The notes under the pieces were generated by a model. It had not been told where the DNA came from. It searched no databases and saw nothing but the letters and a program-made list of their open reading frames with translations. Positions 24,755 through 36,830 of a stretch of DNA of 64,000 nt are shown here, in pieces (position 1 is the first letter of the stretch; each line of letters starts with the position of its first letter). Made by a program: the position numbers and the translations under genes. Origin of the DNA: Aspidiotus rigidus (Eukaryota; Arthropoda; Insecta; Hemiptera; Diaspididae); NCBI GenBank assembly GCA_035079385.1, contig JAVHKY010000030.1, positions 5,929,001-5,993,000 on the forward strand, given 5' to 3'.

Positions 24755-25490
24755 TCCTTAACAAAGTTGAACGAGGATCGCAAGGAACCAGTTCTATGTT
24801 CAAATTGACTTTGTATTGAGAATTCAAATTGAAATCTTAAAAATTCTTGAGTTTTCCTGATGAGTCCCCTATATCATGGTGTATACAGCTTAAGAATTTT
24901 TCCACGTCTCTTTCCTTCCTATCATATATAATGGCTTGTGACTCGAAATTTTTTCAAGCCACCCTTCTATCATATATAGCTCGGAGGTCGACATTTTTCT
25001 AACTCCAATCCGAGCTATTCATAATAGGACAGAGACTTGAACCATTTTTGTCAAATTTTTCGAAATAACCTCCCGTAGAACAGGTTCCCTATTCACGAGT
25101 AAAAAGTTTTCTAATGACGTCATACTTGAAAATTTCAGAAGTGGGGTCCTGCTTCTAAGCATTCACCATTCGCCCTGGGCTATGCAGTATGATAAACTGT
25201 ACTACTCACCCGATTTTAGAATCAGGCTCCGGATCACGGCTGATGACGTCATAGTTTATGATTATTAAGGAAAGAGGCCAACTAGTGGCGGTGGTGTAAA
25301 CTCGCAAATTTTGGTATAAGGGGCTAGGATTCCAGACTGGTGGAATTCGCAGATTTTCAAAATCATGTTCAGGGTTCCTTCGCGGGGGTGAGACGGCGAC
25401 TCGCGGAAGTGGTGCGAAATCGCAAATTCTGCAATTAGGGGTTAGGGTTCGGAAAATTTCAAGAAAGACATGAAACGTGTCAGAATGAAA
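24755..25490. repeat. Further repeat copies: TATATA/TCGA subrepeats and TGACGTCA body
   Basis: Positions 24755-24810 are the 'cgcagggaacctgttctatg'-type terminus, and 24900-25040 are copies of the 'tatcatatatagctcggagg' and 'tcgac' unit. Positions 25065-25100 hold the inverted terminus 'gtagaacaggttccctattc'. Positions 25115-25490 return to the TGACGTCA-family body (palindromes at 25115 and 25244; 'cgcaaattctgcaattaggg' near the end). Confidence 0.7.
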
Positions 25491-25844
25491 TACTCGTCTG
25501 AAGGAAAATGTTACAAACTCTAAATTTTGTTCTACTACGTTGCTCGATCCTGTTGACGTATAAAAATATGTGGGATTTTTTCTTTCACCTCAGTTTCGTT
25601 TCCATAACTACAGCGAACCTTTGTATGTAGGGTCCAAATTTTTTCAAAGCGTATTAAAACGAAGTTTCTATCCCCGAAATCAGACAAAGGTCAAGATTAT
25701 CATGTGGACATCTTGAAAATCAATAAGAGAATATAATACCTTCGCGACTATTTGAAATCTTCCGTGTCTTTTCTGTACTCGCTATTTCATTTAAAAACCC
25801 AGAACAAAATTTGAATTCTCAGAGACAAAATCCCCTGTCCCTAA

Positions 25845-26225
25845 GAGATGGCGACACCTCAGACCTCGGGGAAAATTCCCGATTTTTGTAAGGCCACCCA
25901 CTTCCCCTCGTGTTGAGGATGGCAACACGTTCTATATTAGGCTTGACAGACTGCAAACTTGGCCATACTAAGCCTAAGGTATAGGATAATACACTAGGTT
26001 ATACTGGACTCGACATACAGTATGCAAGGGTGACGACATCTCGGGGAAAATTCTCGATTTTTGCGAGGTGACCTCCCCCCCCCCCTTCCTGTAGTGAGTA
26101 TGGCAACATCTTCTCAACACTAGACCCAACATACATTAAACTAGGCTATTCTAAGCCTAGGGTATAGACACTAGGCTATAATAGGTTCGACATCCAGTTA
26201 TCAGGATGGCGACACCAGCAACACC
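25845..26225 (+). repeat. Tandem duplication, period about 175-181 bp
   Basis: 'cctcggggaaaattcccgat' at 25864 recurs as 'tctcggggaaaattctcgat' at 26039, and 'gaggatggcaacacgttct' at about 25915 recurs as 'gagtatggcaacatcttct' at about 26096. A third partial unit begins with 'aggatggcgacacc' at 26203. The second unit contains a long C tract at about 26074-26085. Satellite-like, non-coding. Confidence 0.8.
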
Positions 26226-26259
26226 TTCGTTCGCTTAGCATGAAGTATACTCTGGGAGC

Positions 26260-29200
26260 TCGTTAGCCTCAAACACATACAGAGTACCAGGCTTATATCG
26301 GACGAAGAATCCTGAGAGCTAGTCAACTTAACAAATAGTATATTAGAATTACTCATTTACTAGATTTAGGATGAGGGTGAACGAGCAGAGCGACATAATA
26401 TGAGGATATGAAACATGATTTTCATTTATTTGCCCCAGCCAGAAATTTTTTTAGTCTAGACTCTAGACGTCGGAAGATTTTATTCTTCTCATCGGTTAAG
26501 CCCTAAGAATTTCAAGTGATACGTTGACCAATTAGCTCCTTCTAAAAAATGTTGAACTTTTTTTATGAGAAAATATCATAAAAATTACATCTTCTTGGTC
26601 GCGAAAGAACACACAGCAGTGTCTGTTTTCACGTTCTTAGAGGTGTTTTTCTGAAAGAGGATGTTCACCGTGTAGGGTCTTAATCAATCGAAATTAACAG
26701 TAAGCTTTTCAAGAGAGGTTACTAAAATCACAAAGTTTCGTCACAAAGCAAAAAAAGGAGGATACGACTACCTATTATCGAACACCTCAAAGACGTCATC
26801 CAGATCACGACTCTTTCTAAAAAAATAAACCATAATGTTGAGGTCAAATCTACGATTTCGTCTTCATTTCGCCGTCTTCTTAGTCTCATGATTCATAACA
26901 CAGAATTCATGCACTTTTCGATTAAATAATTTAGTTTATAATCCAAACTTCGAAACGAGCCATCTTTAGATTCACAGATTAATTACTATCTCATGTCTGT
27001 CACTAGATGATGAAGAGCTCAGTTTAAGGACAACTCAATAGTTCAATGTCTAAACCAAATATATACGATGTAAGAATTTTCGTCATACTCCTAACAATTA
27101 ACTCAAAGCACAAGGAGGTCAGTTGAAAGATCTACATAGAATCTGTATGCTATCTAAAATATTATTTATAGCAAGAATACACACGTTATCGACGTACACC
27201 TCACATTTTTTGCTTAAATTTTCAAAGAATTACAATAATCATGCAATTCATTTTTACACTCTTGAACACATTTACACAACCAATACGACGTGAGTCATAA
27301 AAATATCAGCAGCTCAAATTACCTCGTTGGAATTTAAGATTACGAAAAAACTTCATGATGAAGGTCAATTTAGTTTTCGTCGAACAGGTTGGGGATTGTC
27401 TGGCTGTTCCAAGTTTTTCTATACATCGTAGCTTCGCTCCAGCAACTTGAGAACCGAGTTTTAAGCACAGAAAGCTATGTGAAAGAGATGAACAACGATA
27501 AGGAACTAAAATTAGGGATCTAGAGTTCTGTTTCATGGTCCATGAGGAGGTTGCATCGAAAAGTATAGTTACATGATGTCCAAGTTGCAACGGAAAGACT
27601 GAAACGTAAAAACAAATGCTTCGCGAAATAAGATTTGTTTAAATTTCTAAATAATATAGATTATAGAGAAAGCAACCTCTGGGAGCAAATTTTTGATGGT
27701 GATGTAATGGAAGAATAAAAAGAATTTTCTATAATGAAGCCGCGAGTCATCGTCGAAATGAAAATAATAGAGAAGCAGCAAAATTTTAACGAAGTCCTGA
27801 GAGTAGATTACTTGAGGAGGGTTCTGGCAGAAGGGCGTCCGTCCCATAAAAAATACATTGAGCACACACCCTCTTGCTAGACACGTCCTCACTTGAAGTT
27901 CTACGCCTCAACTTCGTACTTTACCCAAGATTTGTCAGAGTCTCCAAAAATCAATTTTTCCGTTATACATATTTTGAGAAATTGACTTTCGAAAAAGTTT
28001 TCAAACAAGAAATGAAAAACTCAATGATTTTCTATACAAATCTCCGACACCACTCAAGAATGGTCGTACTTATTTACTTCTACATATTTCGTGACGTCCC
28101 CTCGGATTAAGGCATGAATCTTTGCAGTCGATTATTCATCATACATCTTTCATACAAATTTCCTAGGTAGGCGAAAGTTCACGATGCTACCATTTGAATG
28201 ACAATACACATATGATACATACTTTAACTTTCTCGATAATTTCAGACGTTGACTTTTTCAAAAATTGAAAAGATTGTTAGATTGAACTTCGAACTATTTA
28301 CCAAAGATCTATCGTTCAAACACAATCACGGTTAAGTAAATATGCGGTTTCGTCAACCGTTATCTTTTCGTATCCTCGTATCAATCGTGATCTGGGTTTC
28401 CGTTATCTAATTTTTTGACCGTTCTCGACAATAATTCGAACTCAATCTTTCCGATTCGTATTTCCTGTTTTCCAATATGCGCAATGAATGAAGGAGAATT
28501 CCTCCCGAATCAAAACAATGCGTCGACGCGAGAAAACGAATGCCAGGATTTGGGTAGATTTATAAGTTTTAATGTTCCGGGAATCGACGAGAGCTAGGGG
28601 GTGCTTTCTCTTTCACAATATCCACAATGTCCATAAAACATATATTTTTCTTCAACTGGATACCCATTAATAGGCATACGTAACTTCAAATTCCTCTAAT
28701 CGTAACATATACTCGTATAGAAGGGAGAGAGGAATTTCGAAGCTTGGAGATCAGTGGTGTAACTCGATTTGCACGCTTGGCTACTTTCTATCGTCGAAAG
28801 TGAATGTTATTTAGAAGTAAATGCGTCCCTTTCGAGGGGAGTATCGATCGAGATCTCGACGGATCAGAGGTGAAACTTGTACCACAAGGCACTTCTAATG
28901 TGTCCGAAGTTCTAGAAAAAATGAGGATAAAGAGGAAAAATCTCGCTATTCATAAGCGGGGCTCTTGAGTCTAAATCTGTAGCTTCAGAGTCGAGATTTT
29001 GTATCTCCCTTCTCATCTCGATGGTCGAATCACGGTCAAACCGTCCGACATGGGAAAGCGAAGCAAATCCCTGTACGTTCTAGCCAATATGGGTTGAAGA
29101 ACTCATGACTTCGCCGTTAATACGACTCCCCGTCAAAAATTGACTCCGGGGGCTACTTGGAGGTTGAAATTTCAGTTCTCCAACTGATATTTTCGAACAA

Positions 29201-31440
29201 AATTTTATTCTTTTGTTGAAAACCGAATCTCAAACGTTTCTTCGACTTAGACTGCAGGTATAAGTACTAATAGCGTTCATTAAATATATACCACGATCAA
29301 CAACCATGTTAATTAGCAATATTTTGAAAAGTTTAGATATCCCCAACATTTTCCTACAAAAAACTGTATCGAACTTCAAAATGTTGCAATACTGGCAAAC
29401 CCGGAAGATTTGGAGACGGTTGAAAAAGAGACACAAAACAATGATAATATTTCATCTAAATGTTTCAACTGGAGACAGGGAGATGTGAAACTGCAGAGAG
29501 AAGAAAGAAACATATCTTAACGACGAAACTGAGCAAATACTCCATTGAAAAACATCTTAGGAACTTGATCTGACCCCAAACCCGTTCCTGTTTCTACAGT
29601 TAATATTCAATGAAGAAAAAAATAGAGCGCTTCCATATTCCTACAATTTCATCATATTAAATCACTGTAAAATTCCTTAAAATTGATATCTTTGTCTGGC
29701 ACTTAGTATCCCAGACATTGTTTGAATTGCAGACCTTCGTCCACATCCTGTGCCCATTTCAACTTCTTCTCGACCAACTTCCCGATGACCAAAAATGATC
29801 GAACCATTCCAAATTTTGATTTTATGGAGATCGTGTGTTCCGTTCACGTTTGAAGGTGTCCGCTAACACCTTCCCTGAATATGAAATAAGAAACCTTTTG
29901 CCACACAGTGATTATATCGATGAACCAATATTGAGGTAGAAGAGACGTGGAAGAGAACGAGTGCGCTTTCCTTCGATCATCGAGTTTAATATTCATGAAT
30001 CATCTTGTTCGTGTCACTGACCCACGTTCCGAATTACGGGTACAACAGTAATGCATATTTCACATACTTAACGACTACGATACCAGGCCTGAGGTTTCTT
30101 GCAAGACAAGTTTTCCATGAAATAGACTCAATATTATTTTCCTCTCTTCCTCCTTTGTGAAGTTCATCAACAAACAGCCGAATCACGAAGTTATGATAGG
30201 AAAGAATAAACATTCACTCTAAGTATGTAATAAACACATTATAACGTTGTCATCAGCGTTTTTCGCCTTCGAGGTTTTATTTTCATTCACGCTAAAATGG
30301 GCAGGTACTCGGTAGAACACGCGATATCGCAGAATGTAACAGTTAATGAACATCGAAAGCATGAAGTTTCGCTTAATATTCAAACTGAACGCACGATGAT
30401 GAGGTGATGACACGAGAACTACACAATAGAGGCGTTGGAAAAATTTGTTGTAACGAATTGGACTGAACGAAAGTGTATAAAATATACGTTCATTCAATGG
30501 CTCAGCAGTGACAAATAGAGAGGAAAATATTGATGAGTAGGTACCGTTCCATGGATAAGCCTTGGTTAGTGATTAATAAGTGTGCAGTTCATCGCAAGTG
30601 CAGTACAATATTAAGAGATCCGCTTTCGATAATTAATTCACTGATGCAAAGGAAAAATTAATCATTTCAAGTTATTCGAATGCCGCGTCGGCTCTGCATA
30701 ATACTCACGAATGAACAAATTTTTCGGACCCGAGTGAAATGAGGTAAAGGACCGCGAAAATGGAAGGAAACGAAATCGCTGAACCGATTTAATTCAACTT
30801 CCTGATGTCGGTCGCGTATAAAGGGTTTCCCAAAATCTGTCGAAGGAAAGTACGGTGATAACAGGTACACCAAAATTTAACATTAAAGCACGAAAATGAA
30901 ATTGAAAACCAGCGACAATGAAGTAGATCCGACTTATTGTCGAGAAGACAATCCTAGAAAGTATGATAACACGGTGCACTGAATTCCGTAGTATTTTTAC
31001 TTACTTCATCTTCGACAAGGTAGAGGAATGCGCGGCGATGAACACTGATGACCGATCAACAACAATGGCAAACATAATTTCACACAATTCTCCAGAAAAA
31101 TACGAGCGCGTTAGAAAAGGAAAATAATTATTCTAATGAGATGAACACAATTTCACAATTCTTGAATATCACGGATTAAAAATAACACATCAACTGTATT
31201 TACTTATGGCACGGTTATTTCTAATAATTATCGACTCGAAATCAAAAAGGAAATAATTACGATTAGAACAGGAAGAATTTCAAGTAAGATTTATAACTTG
31301 GACCGAAGAAATTTTCTTAGGAATAATGAACAAACACTAAAAAATAATTTCACTAATTAACAATAATAATGTACCTGCCTGACAAGAAAAAACCTAGCGA
31401 TCACTTGCTGAATACTACAGACATCCGCACAACAACAACA
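26260..31440. other. Long non-coding stretch
   Basis: Except for an inverted copy of the repeat head at 26410-26453, nothing is recognised. A strong minus-strand donor (GATGAA|GTAAGTA, GT at about 31010) lies after CG-rich sequence and could end a short 5' untranslated exon of a minus-strand gene, but no downstream exon could be tied to it. Confidence 0.35.
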
Positions 31441-31545
31441 GCACTAATCTCAATCTCGCGGTTCACGACTTGAGTCGAGTCCTCCAGTTCGTATTCGTTT
31501 TCGTAATCGTAATGTTGGTATTTTCAATTCTTCCCCCTCTTCGGT

Positions 31546-31620
31546 TATAAAATAGCGCTGGGTGCTCGGCAGCCGGCAGCCGCTCTTCGTCGTTCGGTGC
31601 GTTTCGTCTGCGTTTCGTCT
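31546..31620 (+). promoter_or_regulatory. Candidate core promoter with TATA box
   Basis: A consensus TATAAAATAG (31546-31555) is followed by GC-rich sequence, unlike the AT-rich surroundings, with 'cttcgtcgttcggtgcg' about 30 bp downstream, where initiation would be expected. No clear insect initiator (TCAKT) was found and no first exon was identified, so the target gene is unknown. Confidence 0.3.
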
Positions 31621-31829
31621 ACGACCCGATGCGAACTTCACGGCAGCATAAGTTGTACACTGCTGTAGTAGAGCCAGCTGCGAGTCCACGGCATTCAATG
31701 CGACTACATGCGACAAAGAATTCATTCTGATGAATTCGTGAATGAGTTCCGCAGAGTTGCCACGACCACGACACAACAGTGGGTTGACCGCAACGGCAGT
31801 ACAGCCGCAGTACACCCCGTTGGATACTT

Positions 31830-34600
31830 TTTCAATGATTATTTCAGTAGTTGTATGTACTACTTTTTCATTTTCATTATTTTCTCATTTTAACCATTGA
31901 TTATAATTACTTCGTAACCCGAAGTATTATATCTTATATAGTCAATGTTATCAGTATCATTCAAATGACCTCTTCTCAGTGAATTCGAAATCAAAAGCTT
32001 CCTGACAATTCAACGATGTTTGAATGCGGTCGATAGCGCTGAAAAAGAAAAAAAGAATGAACGAACTTTATTCTCATTCTTTTTATACAAACTTGGTCAT
32101 TTAGAATGTATAATTATGAATTTGGTATCATTTGTGAATATTTATCCGTAAATATTTGAGAATAAGAGAAATACAAACAAGAATCCAAAAATACGATTTC
32201 TTTTTCAATTTTAAATGCCCAATAGTAGATATCTGATGTATGTTCTACGCCACCTCCCACACTCGGTTAAGAAGCCAACATTTCATACCTTTTTCTTCGC
32301 TTTTAGATCCAATATTTTTTTCATCACTTAAATTACTCTACATAAAAAATGCGTATTTTTTAGAATTATTCAAGAGATTTTACAGATTTCCCATCCAATA
32401 TTTTTCCATCACTTTTCCAATAAAACCCATTTTTATAGAATAATTCAAGAGATTTTATATTCAACATTTTTTATCAAATTTTAAAGCAAATTAAAACACT
32501 TAACCCCCGTTTTTCAATTAAGAGACGAGATTTTTTCTTACCTTCTCCTCTAGAAAGTGAAGAGAATTCAGTATCCTAAATAATAATCGAATATTTACGA
32601 CCCATCATTCTCAAATTTATATAAATAGGGTTTCGCGAGGATATTTTTTATCAACAACAGAAGTTTTGGTTGATATTTTGATAAAGATTATTTCATAGGG
32701 AGAATTATTAATCTGTATTTTTGTCTTTTATACCGAGAGAAATAATTTTTATCTTTATCAAAGCAATAATACGTCTCTCCCATTTTAGATAAATAACTTT
32801 ACAAATACCAAAAAAAATTGAATGAAATTTCTAATCAATTTTTTCAATATCTATTAGTAGTATTTATTTAGAAGATTAAAATACTCGCAGATTGGGTAAA
32901 AGTAAGTAAAAATATCTAATAAAATTCTCCAGATGATAGTCTCTGGACAAATAAATTATCAAGTTGGTCTTCTTCAGTTGATAACAGTCTCCGAATAAAT
33001 GACATTATGAAGTTGATAGGTAGTAAAAATAAATATCTCAATATTCTCTGGGTAAAAATTATCACTCGTATGATCTACGATGAATTTCGTGAGCCCGTAG
33101 CCAGAAATTTTTCTCAGGGGAGGCATATGAAATTATTGGAGGCACACCTTGATAATTTGTTTTTTCTTCCAAATAATAACGGAAAAGTTCTTCGGGAGAA
33201 GCAAAGTGAGGTCTTGTTAGTGCCGTTACTTTTTTGAACAATTGCAGTTTGTTTTAATGACACGATCGAATAACTCAAAGATTGAAAGTCGTTGTTCTTC
33301 AATTTATTTTTTCTTCCCTCTTTCCAAAACGGTCTGTAGTAGTTATGGCCCTAATTTAAAAATATTCCGCCTGTCGACCGTGACGCATTCCATTGCCACG
33401 TCATGATAATGGTCTGTTGTATTAGCTATGTAGTACAAAATATATAATTACCGGTATGAATCTTTTGAGCTGAAGACGTCATTGAGAAGTACCTAATGCC
33501 GAGCAGTAATCCGCCTGCAAAATAAAAACTTTCCGGACCAAGCAGTGGTAAAGAAACCCTCTTTTTTTGTACGTTTTATCTTTAAGAATGATGAACACAA
33601 ATCAAATGTCAATAAAAGTGTGAATATCCACAAACGATAAATTTTCAATGAACGAACACTTGACGCCACCTACCTGACTCCCCAGCATGTCACCAAATGG
33701 AAAATATAACGGGGAAATAGAGATATTTTGGGGATATTGTACAAAGCTACATAAGAGTAACATGATACCGATATTTCTGTCATGACGACATGAAATATTC
33801 AACGGGTGGTAATAAAATACTTTTATTAAATTTTAGTAAATTCGAATTCCGCCCTTATTAAAATCAATATGTCCCTTCAGAAAATCGAATTCATCTTTAA
33901 AAAAATTATAAATAAATCGAACCCATTTTCTCGGCTCCAGAAATTCGATTAGTGAAGAGGCTCCAATATCGTACAAAATAGAACTGACGAATAAATCTGC
34001 ACATCAACGATCTGGAGAATGAGATCTTCAACATGATCGAAGTGTGTATGTGTGTGAAGGCAACCACGCTGTGTATTTACGAGAGCCGATTTGCAGATAC
34101 GTCGAGTTTCTCGAAAAACTAACATCGTTCTCTTAAAACTGACTTCATTATAAAATTATTCGCTCAAACTTGCTTCTACTTTATATTTTCTGTCATATTA
34201 GAAAAATTTTCTAGGAAATTAGTTTGTGACCCACTTTTATCGCGATCGTTGATTCTGTAGATACCTACCATAGGTCAATTCTACTTTGTACGGCAGATAT
34301 GATTTCTTTATTTCGGATATCCACTTGGAGCGTCGCAGTTGTTTATTGGACAAGAGGTTTTACAAGTATAGGTATTCATTTTCCAAAAAACACTAGTATT
34401 TTAGCTCCAATGCACAGAGAAATTGCGATTTAGGTACCTACCAGTTTTTTCTTATTCTTCATTCATCTCCTTTCAATAAGATTTCTACTTTTTTTTTTGA
34501 ATTTTCAAGAAAGGAGACGTCAGTAAAGAGGATTGGAAACCAACAGCTCGGCATATTGAAAGAGAAAAGAAAAATTAAAATTGATTGTCGACATTCAATC
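31830..34600. other. Non-coding stretch
   Basis: AT-rich, no gene. Positions 33090-33125 ('gagcccgtagccagaaattt' onward) resemble a motif often seen at transposon ends in arthropod genomes. Positions 34272-34300 ('caattctactttgtacggca') resemble the arm end of the hairpin at 40505-40529. Confidence 0.4.
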
Positions 34601-34628
34601 TAATAAACTGCGAAGGGCCGATGGTTTC

Positions 34629-34642
34629 GTCGTCATAGTAAC
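34629..34642 (+). promoter_or_regulatory. X-box (RFX/DAF-19-type ciliary promoter site) upstream of IFT81
   Basis: GTCGTC-AT-AGTAAC fits the X-box consensus RYYRYY-N(1-3)-RRNRAC at every position. It lies 125 bp before the IFT81 start codon, in the distance range typical of X-boxes of ciliary genes. RFX factors bind this imperfect inverted repeat to switch on ciliogenesis genes. Confidence 0.75.
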
Positions 34643-34766
34643 GCAGGTCAAACAACCGGTAGATTTAGAAGTCACAGCAGATGTGAATTGGGACGAAATC
34701 TCTTATTTCAAGTGGAAACACATGCGGTGTAGTGAAACACATTGTTAAATTTTTTTCAACAACAAA

Positions 34767-36743
34767 ATGGAAATAGTAAAATTCATAGTTGAGGTTTTAA
34801 ATACGCCTCCATTCGGTTATAACTATAATGTTATAACGTTCGATTCATTACCGTCGGAAGAATTCTTCCAAATTTTGTCAAATGTGTTGCAAGAAATCAC
34901 CGACCAACCGAAAATAGATATTCATCTCGAAGATTCTGAACAAACGATGACACGTATCTTCAACTTATTGCATATTCTACGATACAAACCTTTTGCTGAT
35001 TCGACGTACGTCTTTCAACAAAATATTTCTCGAGGTGACAAAAATACAATTTATATGCTTCTCGAATGGTTATTATCGAATGTAGAGACTTTAAAACAAC
35101 GAGTTTACTTAGCTCGTTTCTTAATGAAAGTTGAAGTACCTAGTGAGATTCTAGGTAATTCCGATATTGCTTCCCTACATCAGCAATACATTCAGCTGGT
35201 GGAAGAGTTCAAAAAAGTACATAAAGAAAATGTACTTAGTAAGAATGTCAATAAAATATCCATTTCCGAATTACGTTCTGACGGCATCACAATGGAAAAA
35301 GAAAAGGAAATTGTTTCCAATCGTATTGACAACATGAAGAAAAAAGTGAATGCGCTTCCAAATTTCGTGCAGATACTCAGCAACTGTCGCAATCTGAGAC
35401 TAGAACAAGACAGGAAGAAAGAAATATCATGGCAATTACAAGAAGAATCAGTTACCGTTCAACAAAATGAGCAACGTTTATTGAGACTATCTCAACAATT
35501 TCAAGAAATACAAAAACGTTCCATAGGTCTTTCTACCCAAGCATTGATGAAAAAGCTTGAAGAAGAGATTTATGTCACTTCATATATTGTCGAGCAGAAA
35601 CTACCCCGGGAATTGAATCAGCAGAAGAAAGAAAAAGAGATTCTTGAAAACATCGCGTTTTCAAACAATGTGAGCCAGGCCTCAAACGATCTTCTAAGTT
35701 CTAAGATACAAACGCTACAACAACAATTTAACCAACTAGTTGAGAACCGTTTAACGACCAACAGTAACGCGGAAGATAAGACCGTTTTATTTAGACAGCA
35801 AGCGGCGATCATTTCTCGTAAAAAAGATGCTCTCGCTGAGAAATTTTCTCAACTGAAAACCCAGATACAAGACGTACATTCGAAATTACGTTATAAACAA
35901 TTGAAGTTGGAAGAAATCGTGGGTCAAAATGGCACGGTATTGAAAGATGAAGAAGAGTACCATGAGTATGTTAACAAAGTGAAAACTCGTAGTAATATAT
36001 ACAAACGTTACCGAAATGATATGGCCGCTCTCAAGGCAGAATGTGGCGTACTTTCTCGAACAATTGATATACTTCGCTCGAGGGCTGATAAGTTGGGAAT
36101 TGATCCGTCGAATATGGATGCGTTACCAGGAAATACACAGAACGAGGCAATAGAAAGCAAAAGTAGTGAAGGTTGGCTCGCATCAATCACTCAAATAACA
36201 GCGAATATTGCAGCTTTAAAGGCAAAGTTGACACCCATCATTGCACAGGTTAAACCATTGCAGGAAAAATTAAAAGACCTCACTCGTCGGCATGAGGACA
36301 AAAAGAAAATATATGATCGGACAAATTTGTCTCTGAATACCAATCTTAATAAGCTTTCGAACGAAGTAAATGATTTGCAAAACGAATATAACGACAATGA
36401 TTTAGAAAAAAATACATTATTGAGTGACATTCAGATATCAGAAGTTAATCTGAGGCGAGCAAAAGAGGAGTTCCAGGCTCATATGTCCAAGAATAATAAT
36501 ACACCATTGATACGAGACCGGTTAAACCATAAGATAGTAGAAAGTGAAAAAGTAAGTCGACTTCTGAAGGAGGAACAGAAACAGGTTCGCGATTCAGAAA
36601 AGAGAGCACTAAGTCAAAAAGAAAATTGGGGAAACATATTTGCATTATTGCAACTAAAGATGAGTCATTTACATCGAGAACGAGAGGAGATGAACAGTTT
36701 AATGCATTTGGAAAGAGGAACTGAAACCCTTGTATTAAGATAG
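34767..36743 (+). CDS. IFT81: Intraflagellar transport protein 81
   Basis: IFT81 is a core subunit of the IFT-B train that moves tubulin and other cargo along ciliary axonemes; with IFT74 it binds tubulin. The protein has 658 residues (human about 676). Residues 1-115 form the calponin-homology-like head, with hallmark wording such as YNVITFDSLPSEEF, LHILRYKP (about 71-78) and VYLARFLMKVEVPSEIL (about 113-129). From about residue 135 to the end it is almost continuous coiled coil, including blocks conserved in the family (LMKKLEEEIYVTSYIVEQKLP, of which only the core LMKKLEEEI matters, and FRQQAAIISRKKDALAEKFS). The start is the first ATG after a UTR with an X-box, in a good context (AACAAAATGG). 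The gene is intronless here, unlike its 13-exon neighbour. It is convergent with LTA4H, 87 bp between stop codons. In insects, expression is expected in ciliated sensory neurons. Confidence 0.97.
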   Translation: MEIVKFIVEVLNTPPFGYNYNVITFDSLPSEEFFQILSNVLQEITDQPKIDIHLEDSEQTMTRIFNLLHILRYKPFADSTYVFQQNISRGDKNTIYMLLEWLLSNVETLKQRVYLARFLMKVEVPSEILGNSDIASLHQQYIQLVEEFKKVHKENVLSKNVNKISISELRSDGITMEKEKEIVSNRIDNMKKKVNALPNFVQILSNCRNLRLEQDRKKEISWQLQEESVTVQQNEQRLLRLSQQFQEIQKRSIGLSTQALMKKLEEEIYVTSYIVEQKLPRELNQQKKEKEILENIAFSNNVSQASNDLLSSKIQTLQQQFNQLVENRLTTNSNAEDKTVLFRQQAAIISRKKDALAEKFSQLKTQIQDVHSKLRYKQLKLEEIVGQNGTVLKDEEEYHEYVNKVKTRSNIYKRYRNDMAALKAECGVLSRTIDILRSRADKLGIDPSNMDALPGNTQNEAIESKSSEGWLASITQITANIAALKAKLTPIIAQVKPLQEKLKDLTRRHEDKKKIYDRTNLSLNTNLNKLSNEVNDLQNEYNDNDLEKNTLLSDIQISEVNLRRAKEEFQAHMSKNNNTPLIRDRLNHKIVESEKVSRLLKEEQKQVRDSEKRALSQKENWGNIFALLQLKMSHLHREREEMNSLMHLERGTETLVLR

Positions 36744-36800
36744 TAATGAAGGCGGTATTTGTAATAGAAGTTTAAGAAACAATGCATGATTTAAAATAGT

Positions 36801-36806
36801 TTTATT
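36801..36806 (-). terminator. Polyadenylation signal of LTA4H (AATAAA)
   Basis: AATAAA on the minus strand, 25 bp after the LTA4H stop codon. The nearest plus-strand AATAAA for IFT81 is at 36961-36966, inside the last LTA4H exon, so the two mRNAs probably overlap at their 3' ends. Confidence 0.6.
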
Positions 36807-36830
36807 CATTAGAGCGAATATATCACTAGT

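Noticed and set aside
31450..31815. 121-codon open frame on the minus strand
   Set aside because: Composition follows the GC-rich island, no family motif, no splice context; it overlaps a better candidate promoter on the plus strand.
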